In this document: positions 1 through 6,692 of the stretch, piece by piece
How positions within the stretch are numbered: position 1 is the first letter of the stretch
Layout of the letters: every line of letters begins with the position of its first letter
Source: Bacteroidaceae bacterium
Lineage (GTDB): Bacteria; Bacteroidota; Bacteroidia; Bacteroidales; Bacteroidaceae
DNA: 64,000 bases
Assembly (NCBI GenBank): GCA_016286165.1
Contig: JAEESE010000013.1
Span: 62,001-126,000 of the forward strand
Reading direction: 5' to 3'
The notes under the pieces: generated by a model
What the model saw: the letters and a program-made list of their open reading frames with translations, nothing else
Told to the model about the DNA's origin: nothing
Database searches by the model: none
Program-made: the position numbers and the translations under genes

Positions 1-82
1 AAAGTTCTCTGAAGAGACAAAACATTGGCAAGAGGCATTCACAGATTGGCTGGAGACACAATATACGACCTTCGGCAAATAG
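1..82 (+). CDS. C-terminal end of an upstream protein (partial)
   Basis: A reading frame open from the left edge ends with TAG at 80-82. The 26 visible residues end in LETQYTTFGK and are rich in charged and aromatic residues, as in an ordinary soluble protein. The next start codon follows 24 bases later on the same strand, so it is probably the previous gene of the same operon. Too little is visible to name a family. Confidence 0.5.
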   Translation, partial: KFSEETKHWQEAFTDWLETQYTTFGK

Positions 83-106
83 TTCACTTTTTTTAATCTT
101 CATAAT

Positions 107-1255
107 ATGAGTAAATTCGATGACATACGTCCGTTCTACGACGAAGAAATTCCAGAAGCCATGGAGCGTATAGCCCAAAGCGAGCATTTCCCGCTCTTGG
201 CTCAGTATGTTTATCCAGGTCAGGACATAGAGAAAGTCAGACAGCTAATGCGTCAGTTCACAACCATTCGTGACTTCCAATTAGAAGTCATGAGGTGTGT
301 CAATGAGCAAGTGATAACTCGTAGCACCACCAGTTTCACCTTTGAAGGTATCGATGCTCTTGATCCGGCTAAGCGCTACCTTTTCGTAAGCAACCACCGC
401 GACATTATGCTTGATGCCTGCTTCTTGCAATACGTCCTTTACCAAAGCGGGCATGAAACATCGGAAATAACGTTCGGAGCTAACCTCATGAGCACGCAGC
501 TTGTCATAGATATAGGCAAGGCAAATAAGATGTTCCGTGTTGAACGTGGCGGCTCGCCTCGCGAGTTTTACCATTCATCGCTGCACCTATCAGAATACAT
601 ACGCTACTGTATAACAGAGAAGCATCAAAGCGTTTGGATAGCTCAGCGAAACGGGCGTACAAAGGACGGTATTGACCAGACCGACCAGGGCATCATCAAG
701 ATGTTCGGAATGAGCCGACCCAAAGAACCCGTGGAGGCATTGGCTGAACTCAATATCGTACCCGTGAGCATCAGCTACGAATGGGAGAGCTGCGACCTGC
801 TCAAGGCACGCGAGCTATACCTCAGCCGCGACACCAAGTATATCAAACAGCCCGGCGAGGATCTCAACAGCATCATTACTGGCATTATGCAGCCCAAGGG
901 CTCCGTACACATCACCTTCTGCCCTGTCATCACCGCTGCCGAACTCTCACAACTCTTCAAGGAAGAGCTTTCTTCCAACACAGGAGCGGGGTGTGGGTCT
1001 GACTTTAACCGTGCTGTGGCGCGACTGATTGACCAACGCATCATCGGCGCCTACCAACTCACGCCCAACAACTATATAGCTTACGACTTACTTGAAGGTA
1101 GCAACACCTTTGCCGACCGTTACAGCGAGGAACAACGACAAGCATTCCTGCAGCACATGGAGAAGCTCAACACCTTAGGCATCAGTGATACCGACACGCT
1201 ACGCCATATATTCCTTGGGATATATGCCAACCCAATAATAAGTAAGAAAGAATGA
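107..1255 (+). CDS. PlsC/PlsB-like glycerolipid acyltransferase
   Basis: A 382-residue protein that probably moves an acyl chain from an acyl-ACP or acyl-CoA donor to a lysophospholipid-like acceptor at the inner membrane. The acyltransferase core is visible at residues 91-103 as YLFVSNHRDIMLD: Asn96-His97 followed by Asp103. The His-to-Asp spacing is one residue longer than the classical HX4D, which I believe is normal for this Bacteroidota family. A later segment (VERGGSPREF, about 145-155) fits the substrate-binding motif. There is no signal peptide. Its stop codon overlaps the ATG of the acyl carrier protein gene (ATGA), so translation is probably coupled. The neighbouring carrier protein and ligase suggest that its acyl donor may be loaded by this operon rather than taken from general fatty acid synthesis; that is inference. 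Confidence 0.8.
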   Translation: MSKFDDIRPFYDEEIPEAMERIAQSEHFPLLAQYVYPGQDIEKVRQLMRQFTTIRDFQLEVMRCVNEQVITRSTTSFTFEGIDALDPAKRYLFVSNHRDIMLDACFLQYVLYQSGHETSEITFGANLMSTQLVIDIGKANKMFRVERGGSPREFYHSSLHLSEYIRYCITEKHQSVWIAQRNGRTKDGIDQTDQGIIKMFGMSRPKEPVEALAELNIVPVSISYEWESCDLLKARELYLSRDTKYIKQPGEDLNSIITGIMQPKGSVHITFCPVITAAELSQLFKEELSSNTGAGCGSDFNRAVARLIDQRIIGAYQLTPNNYIAYDLLEGSNTFADRYSEEQRQAFLQHMEKLNTLGISDTDTLRHIFLGIYANPIISKKE

Positions 1256-1470
1256 AAGAAGAAATCAAGGCACTTTTGTCGGAGGCACTTCCAATGGTTG
1301 ATTTTGATTCTGAGTTTCTTTTCTCGGAACTCGATTCCTTGGGAGTTGTCACCATCATGATAATCCTTAGCCAAAAGTATTCCATTCAGCTGACTATGCA
1401 GGATGCAACACCCAAAAATCTCATCTCACTCGATGCCTTGGTGCGATTGGTCGAATCAAAAATGCAATAA
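1252..1470 (+). CDS. Free-standing acyl carrier protein
   Basis: A 72-residue acidic helical protein with the phosphopantetheine attachment motif ELDSLGVV; the modified serine is Ser29. Length and motif position match stand-alone acyl or peptidyl carrier proteins. It overlaps the upstream acyltransferase by 4 bp and is followed after 2 bp by an adenylate-forming ligase, an arrangement typical of a dedicated carrier protein with its loading enzyme. It is unlikely to be the housekeeping AcpP, which normally sits beside fabF and has a DSLD motif. Confidence 0.8.
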   Translation: MKEEIKALLSEALPMVDFDSEFLFSELDSLGVVTIMIILSQKYSIQLTMQDATPKNLISLDALVRLVESKMQ

Positions 1471-1472
1471 TT

Positions 1473-2786
1473 ATGACGCTGGAAGATTATTTACGTGAAC
1501 ACGCGCAGAACATACCCGATAAATGCGCTATAGTATGCGGTCCTGATCAAGTTACTTATGGACAGCTCTGGAAAGACATCGTCGATTGTGCTGAATGTTT
1601 AAGGAACAGCGGGGTGGAAAGTCATCGTCCGTATGTGTTTCGTGCCAGTCAGGATGCTCGTTTCATCGTCACCTACTGTGCAATACACCTGCTACATGCT
1701 GTTGCTGTTCCATTGGAACACTCTGTATCTGACGAAGTCCTTAACAAGGTCAAGGATGAAGTGGAGGCGTGCCAGTTTGCCGATGATATTTGCGATACGC
1801 TTTATACCACAGGTTCGTCGGGACAGGCAAAAGGTGTGATGCTCTCACAAACCTGTTTGGCAGCTTGTGCAGATAATTTCATCAAAGAAATGAACTTTCA
1901 TCCTGCACTCGTATTCATTGTCAGTGGTCCCCTTAATCACATTGCCTCGCTCTTTAAGATTCATCCTATTCTGACCGTTGGTGGAACATTGTGTGTACTC
2001 GATGGCTTGCGTGACATGAATGCCTTTTTCCAGGTGTTCACACTTCCCTACAAACACTTTGCAACATTCCTCGTACCATCCAGCATACGTATGCTGCTTC
2101 AATTCTCAGCCGAACAGCTGCATGCGGTTGCTCACCTGATAGATTTCATTGAGACGGGAGCGGCTCCGATTTCCAGCGCAGACATGCAACATCTGAGCAG
2201 CGTATTGCCTGACTCGCGGCTATATAACACCTATGGCGGTACCGAGATAGGATGTGCTTGCACATACCAGTTTAATGATGGCAAGTACCTTGAGGCTTGT
2301 ATAGGTCGCCCTATGCTCAACGCTAGCGTTCATCTTGACGATGGCAAGATCGTTGTCTCCGGCAAGACAATCATGAGTGGTTATGTAGCAGATCCCGAAC
2401 GTACGGCCTCCATCTTACGCGATGGTGCCATATACACCTCCGATTTGGGAGAAATAGACAGTGAGGGACGTCTGCACCTGCTAGGAAGAGAAGACGATCT
2501 GATTAATGTAGGGGGCTTCAAAGTGTCGCCTACAGAAATCGAAGAGGCCGCCCTATCCCACCCCGACGTCAAGGACTGTATATGCATACCCGTTCCTCAT
2601 GTCATCACGGGACAAGCACTGAAGCTATTGGTAGTGCTCAAAGACAACTGCACATTGGACAAACGTAGCATAGCGCTACACCTCAAGCAGTCACTCGAGA
2701 CATTCAAGATTCCGGCTCTCTATGAGTCCGTTGGCTCCATTCGACGAACTTTCAACGGCAAGCTCGACCGCAAGAGCTACAGATAA
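1473..2786 (+). CDS. AMP-dependent acyl-adenylate ligase (class I adenylating enzyme)
   Basis: A 437-residue enzyme expected to activate a carboxylic acid with ATP to an acyl-adenylate and pass it to a thiol, probably the adjacent carrier protein. All core motifs are visible: the phosphate-binding loop YTTGSSGQAKGVMLS (about residue 110), YNTYGGTEIG (about 250), the hinge-region TSDLGEIDSEGRLHLLGRED (about 325-345), and the C-terminal NGKLDRK carrying the catalytic lysine. At 437 residues it is short for the superfamily (usually 500 or more), mostly because the N-terminal subdomain is compact. The substrate cannot be read from the sequence. It is tightly packed between the carrier protein and the DUF4153 gene. 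Confidence 0.8.
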   Translation: MTLEDYLREHAQNIPDKCAIVCGPDQVTYGQLWKDIVDCAECLRNSGVESHRPYVFRASQDARFIVTYCAIHLLHAVAVPLEHSVSDEVLNKVKDEVEACQFADDICDTLYTTGSSGQAKGVMLSQTCLAACADNFIKEMNFHPALVFIVSGPLNHIASLFKIHPILTVGGTLCVLDGLRDMNAFFQVFTLPYKHFATFLVPSSIRMLLQFSAEQLHAVAHLIDFIETGAAPISSADMQHLSSVLPDSRLYNTYGGTEIGCACTYQFNDGKYLEACIGRPMLNASVHLDDGKIVVSGKTIMSGYVADPERTASILRDGAIYTSDLGEIDSEGRLHLLGREDDLINVGGFKVSPTEIEEAALSHPDVKDCICIPVPHVITGQALKLLVVLKDNCTLDKRSIALHLKQSLETFKIPALYESVGSIRRTFNGKLDRKSYR

Positions 2787-4541
2787 ATGAAGTTAACACA
2801 TGTTTTCTCTATGGCGGTACGCACATGCTTCCTGCGCTTCCCCGCCCCAGCAGCCTTCGCTACAGCACTCGCGGCGTATGCCATTTTCGTCATATTGGCC
2901 GAACCGAAGGCCGACCAACTCGCGGGCGCCATCGTCTACTTCCTATCCGTCGGCTTCGTGCTGTCACTATCGCTCAAGCTATGGAGCGAGGAGCATCAGT
3001 GGACGCGCAAGGACTGGGTGGTGCATGCCATATCATATGCCATACTCCTCGCCGATGCCATCTACCTCTACCATATTAACTTCGGACAGGGAGGACATGG
3101 CTACGAGACGTTCCTCATGCACGCCTCTGCCATCCTGGCGCTGATGCTGACGGTGTTTTTCCTGTCGTTTAACCGCGAACACAACGATATCCCTTCGTGG
3201 ACCTTCGCTTTCAGCGTCATCTCGAGCATAGTCATCTGTGTTTTCATTGGCATGGTGCTTTGGGGCGGCCTCAGCCTTCTGCTCAGTTCGATGAAGTGGC
3301 TGTTCGGCGTCAGCCTCGGCTGGAAATGGTATGCCGTCACAGGCGCACTCGTCGCAGGCTACCTTCCTGCATTGCTGTTCTTGGGTCGCATTCCAAATGG
3401 CGATGAGAAGCATGACCGTGAGCCGCTGCGCTCAGGTTTCCTCGCAGGCGTCTTCCGCTATCTCTTCCTGCCGCTCGAAGCGTTGTATATCATCGTGCTG
3501 TTCATTTACGCCGTACAGATTCTTGCGCGTTGGGAACTGCCGAACGGACAGGTGTCGTGGCTCGTCATCGCCTCGATGGTGGGTCTCGTCGCCATTGAGT
3601 TCGGTCTCTACCCCACCCGTCACGCCGAGAACCGGCCCTTCGACCACGCCGTAGCGCGATGGCTGCCACTCATCCTGACACCGCTGCTGCTGCTCATGAC
3701 CGTCGGCATCGTACGCCGCTTCTCAGACTACGGCATCACCATCGCACGCCTCTATCTGGGTACCCTGAACGCCTGGTTCTACGCGGTCTGCCTCGGCATC
3801 TTCATCAGCCGTGCACGTCGCATCCATTGGATACCCATCTCCTTCGCAGCCCTCTTCCTGCTCACATCGGCGCTACCTATCAACTACACAAGCCTCACAC
3901 GCAACGTCCTCTTTAAACAAGTGGAACACGCGCTCAAGCAGGCGAAAGTGACAGACCTGCCGCTGAATGCCAGCCGCTACGATGCCCTCATGAAAGCGCT
4001 GCCACAAGAGGAGCAGAACCGCATCAGCTCCAAGCTCAGCTATCTCGAGAGCACCTTCAACTCTGAAACAATCGAACCGTTAGCGACCCAGAAGCCAGAG
4101 CTCATTCTCTTCAGACAATACATCAGCGAAGCAGGCGATAGCATCGTTCTCGACAATATGAACAACCTCTATGGTGCTGCCAACTTCAACCACCTCCATA
4201 TCCCCGAGGGCTACACGGAGTTGTACGAGGACGTCGTATGCCACGAATACCTCGTCGACCTCAGCCAAGACACTTTTGAAGTGCCTGTCAAACAAGCTAA
4301 TAACGAATCTGTCACCGACACCGTCTTCGTCAGCCTCAAAGCGCTAAAGGCGCTGAGCCAACGCATGAACGACCTCGTTCCCCTGCCCACTAAATCCTCC
4401 ACCAACCTCTTCTACCTCCAGCAATTCAATCTCTACGGAGGAGCGGTCTACGATAACGGCAAACGCGTCTCCGGCGTCTCCGAGCCAAAGCTGAACATCA
4501 CTGGCTACATGCTGACAAAAGGACTCCAAATCAATGAATAA
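2787..4541 (+). CDS. DUF4153-type polytopic membrane protein
   Basis: A 584-residue protein starting on the base after the upstream stop codon. The first roughly 370 residues contain about ten hydrophobic helices, for example [18 protein letters not shown] near the N-terminus and [20 protein letters not shown] around 300. The last 200 residues are hydrophilic and probably extracytoplasmic. The general pattern, including the SDYGIT..RLY segment, resembles DUF4153 proteins of Bacteroidota, which have no established activity. Gene order suggests a role linked to the acyl cassette, such as lipid handling or export, but nothing in the sequence proves it. Confidence 0.65.
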   Translation: MKLTHVFSMAVRTCFLRFPAPAAFATALAAYAIFVILAEPKADQLAGAIVYFLSVGFVLSLSLKLWSEEHQWTRKDWVVHAISYAILLADAIYLYHINFGQGGHGYETFLMHASAILALMLTVFFLSFNREHNDIPSWTFAFSVISSIVICVFIGMVLWGGLSLLLSSMKWLFGVSLGWKWYAVTGALVAGYLPALLFLGRIPNGDEKHDREPLRSGFLAGVFRYLFLPLEALYIIVLFIYAVQILARWELPNGQVSWLVIASMVGLVAIEFGLYPTRHAENRPFDHAVARWLPLILTPLLLLMTVGIVRRFSDYGITIARLYLGTLNAWFYAVCLGIFISRARRIHWIPISFAALFLLTSALPINYTSLTRNVLFKQVEHALKQAKVTDLPLNASRYDALMKALPQEEQNRISSKLSYLESTFNSETIEPLATQKPELILFRQYISEAGDSIVLDNMNNLYGAANFNHLHIPEGYTELYEDVVCHEYLVDLSQDTFEVPVKQANNESVTDTVFVSLKALKALSQRMNDLVPLPTKSSTNLFYLQQFNLYGGAVYDNGKRVSGVSEPKLNITGYMLTKGLQINE

Positions 4542-4555
4542 AAATACTATCGACT

Positions 4556-5545
4556 ATGACACGCGAACAACTTTACGAGAATATCCTGCGGAAGCAGAGC
4601 TTCCTCTGCGTAGGACTCGACACGGATCTAAAGAAAGTGCCGCAGCACCTCCTTGAACGGGCTGCGAAGGAAGAGGGATTCGACCCCATCTTCGAATTCA
4701 ACAAGGCCATCATCGACGCAACGGCACCCTACTGCATCGCCTACAAACCCAACCTCGCCTTCTACGAGGCACACGGTGTGAAAGGATGGATAGCCTTCGA
4801 GCAGACAGTGAAGTATATCCGTGAGAATTACCCCGACCAGTTCATCATCGCCGACGCCAAGCGCGGTGATATTGGCAACACAAGCAAGCTTTACGCGCGT
4901 ACTTTTTTTGAAGAGATGGACGTTGACGCCGTGACCGTAGCCCCCTACATGGGCGAAGACAGCGTCACACCCTTCCTAGGCTATGAAGGCAAGTGGGTGA
5001 TCCTGTTGGCATTGACCAGCAATAAGGGTAGTGAGGATTTCCAAAAGACCACCATAAAGCCCCAGACCCCCTCCCCGCACCCCCTCAAGGGGGAGAGTAG
5101 TCACCAGCCAGAAACAGGTAAGCCAACGCAGCTCTATGAAAGAGTGATTCTTCGCAGCCAGGAATGGGTTAAAAACCTCCTGGCGTCTCAGGATAAGGGA
5201 ACACCCACTCAAATACAAACCACTCTCCCCCTTGAGGGGGAGCGGGGAGGGGGTCCGAGCAAGGACTGCCTCATGTACGTCGTCGGCGCCACCCAAGGTT
5301 CAGCCTTCGCTGACATCCGTCGCCTCGCCCCTGACCATTTCCTCCTTGTTCCCGGCATCGGTGCCCAGGGCGGTTCGCTGGAAGAAGTGTGCAAGTATGG
5401 TTGGAACGACCACTGCGGCCTCATCGTCAACTCCTCCCGCGCCATCATCTACGCCGACAGCTCCGAGCGTTTTGCCGAAGTAGCAGGCGAGAAGGCTCAC
5501 GAAGTGCAGCAGCAGATGGCCACCATACTTCAGCAGAAAGCATAA
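4556..5545 (+). CDS. pyrF: Orotidine 5'-phosphate decarboxylase with two repeat-encoded insertions
   Basis: Catalyses decarboxylation of OMP to UMP, the last step of pyrimidine synthesis. The catalytic motif [12 protein letters not shown] is present at about residues 97-108, and the phosphate-binding end [14 protein letters not shown] is intact, so this is the long (type 2) PyrF. The protein has 329 residues, against about 270-280 in related bacteria. The excess lies in two loops. Between SEDFQ and LYERV the protein reads through [11 protein letters not shown], and between EWVKN and LMYVVGATQ it reads through [12 protein letters not shown]. Each stretch is coded by one copy of a 34-bp palindromic element in opposite orientation (5065-5098 and 5222-5255). 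The frame is kept and the catalytic residues are untouched, so the enzyme is probably active. Confidence 0.93.
   Translation: MTREQLYENILRKQSFLCVGLDTDLKKVPQHLLERAAKEEGFDPIFEFNKAIIDATAPYCIAYKPNLAFYEAHGVKGWIAFEQTVKYIRENYPDQFIIADAKRGDIGNTSKLYARTFFEEMDVDAVTVAPYMGEDSVTPFLGYEGKWVILLALTSNKGSEDFQKTTIKPQTPSPHPLKGESSHQPETGKPTQLYERVILRSQEWVKNLLASQDKGTPTQIQTTLPLEGERGGGPSKDCLMYVVGATQGSAFADIRRLAPDHFLLVPGIGAQGGSLEEVCKYGWNDHCGLIVNSSRAIIYADSSERFAEVAGEKAHEVQQQMATILQQKA
5065..5098 (-). repeat. 34-bp GC-rich palindromic element, copy A, inside pyrF
   Basis: A core of CCCCCTCAAGGGGG with GC-rich flanks. Its reverse complement matches copy B at 33 of 34 positions. It is translated in frame as part of a PyrF surface loop. 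The two copies lie 123 bp apart in inverted orientation. Confidence 0.8.
5222..5255 (+). repeat. 34-bp GC-rich palindromic element, copy B, inside pyrF
   Basis: Starts ACTCTCCCCCTTGAGGGGGA and ends GGGGTC. It matches the element near the start of the NrnA-like gene (45293-45326) in sequence, length and reading frame: the protein reads [10 protein letters not shown] here and LPLKGEQGGG there. That shared frame supports repeated insertion of one element type. Confidence 0.8.
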
Positions 5546-5580
5546 GGATCCTGAAAGAACGCAAGATCTAGAACAAAAAA

Positions 5581-5725
5581 AATAAAAGTTTCAAAACACT
5601 CCGACATCCCGAAAGCCGCTACTGCAAAGGCCTGGAGGGTTGTGAATCATGCGGAGTGTTATGAGATGGATTGATTACTATCAACCCCGTACAGCCATCA
5701 TCTGGCATGTGCGGGGTTGATATTT
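5581..5725 (+). repeat. Two-hairpin element, copy 1 (possible structured RNA)
   Basis: Begins 35 bases after pyrF. The first hairpin pairs AACACTCCG at about 5596 with CGGAGTGTT at about 5652. The second pairs CAACCCCGTAC (about 5682) with GTGCGGGGTTG (about 5709) and is followed by ATATTTTT. A second version lies at 5839-5993 with the same two stems but partly different bases. It could be a terminator-like mRNA tail, a small RNA or a palindromic mobile repeat; no coding potential is apparent. Confidence 0.45.
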
Positions 5726-5770
5726 TTACTTTTCACAAACAACTTTTGAACATTTTTTCATTAAAGAAAT

Positions 5771-5807
5771 GTGCACCAAGTGGTGTAACACCAGTCGGTG
5801 CACTTTT
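5771..5807 (+). terminator. Hairpin followed by a short T run
   Basis: The arms GTGCACCAAGTGGTG and CACCAGTCGGTGCAC pair at 13 of 15 positions around a TAA loop and are followed by TTTT. It lies between the two copies of the two-hairpin element. It could end transcription coming from pyrF, though the T run is short. Confidence 0.4.
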
Positions 5808-5838
5808 GGGTGTCATTCTCTGGCAAAAACAAGAAAAT

Positions 5839-5993
5839 GAATAAAAGTTTCCAAACACTCCGACACTCCAAAGGCCGCTAAAGCCAGTGCTGTAGCGGGA
5901 AACGGGATGTCGGAGTGTTTTGAGATATTTAGAAAAAAAATCAAAACTGCATAAGTCATGGGAATGGATCGTGGTATGCAGGGTTGATATTTT
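5839..5993 (+). repeat. Two-hairpin element, copy 2 (possible structured RNA)
   Basis: Shares with copy 1 the opening ATAAAAGTTT, the first stem (here a perfect 13-bp AAACACTCCGACA / TGTCGGAGTGTTT) and the ending GGGTTGATATTTT. The second stem pairs CTGCATA with TATGCAG, whereas copy 1 pairs CCCCGTAC with GTGCGGGG. Different bases with pairing kept is what selection on a folded molecule would leave. Confidence 0.45.
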
Positions 5994-6029
5994 GTTGTTG
6001 ATTACATCAATTGATTATGGCAAAATGAA

Positions 6030-6118
6030 GCTGGCCGAGTAGGATAACAAGGCCGGCTTTATTTGCTGATTAGGACGACCTAATGCGGGTATAAGGTTGG
6101 CCTAATTTGGCAGATAAG
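6030..6118 (+). repeat. Degenerate 22-bp tandem repeats, array I (four units)
   Basis: Four units start at 6030, 6052, 6074 and 6096, the last 23 bp long. They share the pattern G..GGCC.TAAT at the start and ATAAG or ATTAG at the end. The unit length matches array II about 40 bp downstream. There are no spacers between units, so this is a tandem array and not a CRISPR. Iteron-like initiator binding sites are one reading. Confidence 0.5.
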
Positions 6119-6160
6119 GCCCCCTATAATCCCCCGGTGGGGGATGAGTGAAAAGCTTAT

Positions 6161-6292
6161 ACGGACATAGAGACAAACACGAACGGACGTAATTGCATAT
6201 ACGAACGGTCATAGAGGCGAAGATGAACGGTCATAAAGGCGAATACAATAGGACGTGAAGGCGAATATGACTGGACGTATTCGTTTATGCAG
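6161..6292 (+). repeat. 22-bp tandem repeats, array II (six units, iteron-like)
   Basis: Six head-to-tail units of exactly 22 bp start at 6161, 6183, 6205, 6227, 6249 and 6271. The consensus is ACGGACGTAAAGGCGAATA followed by a variable CGA or TGA. The first three to four units are the closest to each other and the last is the most diverged. Length and spacing resemble plasmid iterons (one unit is about two helix turns). The array lies about 400 bp upstream of a primase-helicase gene. Confidence 0.65.
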
Positions 6293-6307
6293 CTGGGCTT
6301 GCCGGTT

Positions 6308-6325
6308 GTTCGGTCGCGACCGAAC
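6308..6325. other. Perfect 18-bp palindrome
   Basis: GTTCGGTCGCGACCGAAC is its own reverse complement. It lies 15 bp after the last 22-bp repeat and before an AT-rich stretch. This is the size expected for a dimeric DNA-binding protein site, such as an operator or an origin dyad. A chance occurrence in a GC-rich patch cannot be excluded. Confidence 0.6.
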
Positions 6326-6424
6326 GAGCATAAGGACTGGATGTTTATGATAGTGAGGGAGGAGATGATTGAGGGGATAAATGTGAGTAACGCGGTCGTT
6401 AAAGGGTTATGAGGGAGGGTAGAT

Positions 6425-6629
6425 TTAGGGGAGTGTTGATTGAAAATATCTAAATATATAACAAAGAAATATGAAATAGTGGCTATAGTCATATAAAAAT
6501 AGTATATTTTATTGGTTATTAGATAAATATATTGTAGGTGTTATTAATGCAAAATTTTGTAATATGTAGGTACAAAAGCAAAGTAAATGCAAGAATTTTG
6601 CATTATAACTGAAAAAAGTGATGAAAATA
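6425..6629. other. AT-rich non-coding stretch
   Basis: Base composition drops sharply compared with both sides, with runs such as ATATCTAAATATATAACAAA and AGTATATTTTATTGGTTATT. No reading frame with coding character is present. The segment lies between the 22-bp repeats with palindrome and the promoter of the primase-helicase gene. It could be an easily melted element or simply an upstream regulatory region. Confidence 0.45.
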
Positions 6630-6661
6630 TTTGGTGGAATGAATAAATAGATGTATCTTTG
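6630..6661 (+). promoter_or_regulatory. Bacteroidota-type promoter of the VirE/VapE-like gene
   Basis: TTTGG at 6630-6634 and TATCTTTG at 6654-6661 are separated by 19 bp, matching the -33/-7 consensus of the phylum. Transcription would start near 6668. That rules out the ATG at 6651 and selects the ATG at 6693, which has AGGAGG 16 bases upstream. Confidence 0.7.
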
Positions 6662-6692
6662 CAGCAGAAAAGGAGGATTAGAAGAAGAAAAT

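Noticed and set aside
5065..5255. A MITE or IS remnant with 34-bp terminal inverted repeats in pyrF
   Set aside because: The sequence between the two copies encodes the normal PyrF segment LYERV to EWVKN, so the copies are two separate insertions and not the ends of one element.
6030..6292. CRISPR array
   Set aside because: Units are tandem 22-mers with no unique spacers between them, and no cas gene is present.
6157..6492. 111-codon minus-strand frame across the 22-bp repeats
   Set aside because: A 22-bp period is not a multiple of three, so the repeats are read in changing frames. No promoter or homologous pattern is seen.
6651..6692. N-terminal extension of the VirE/VapE-like protein from the ATG at 6651
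   Set aside because: The -7 box TATCTTTG at 6654-6661 overlaps this ATG, so it lies upstream of the transcript start.
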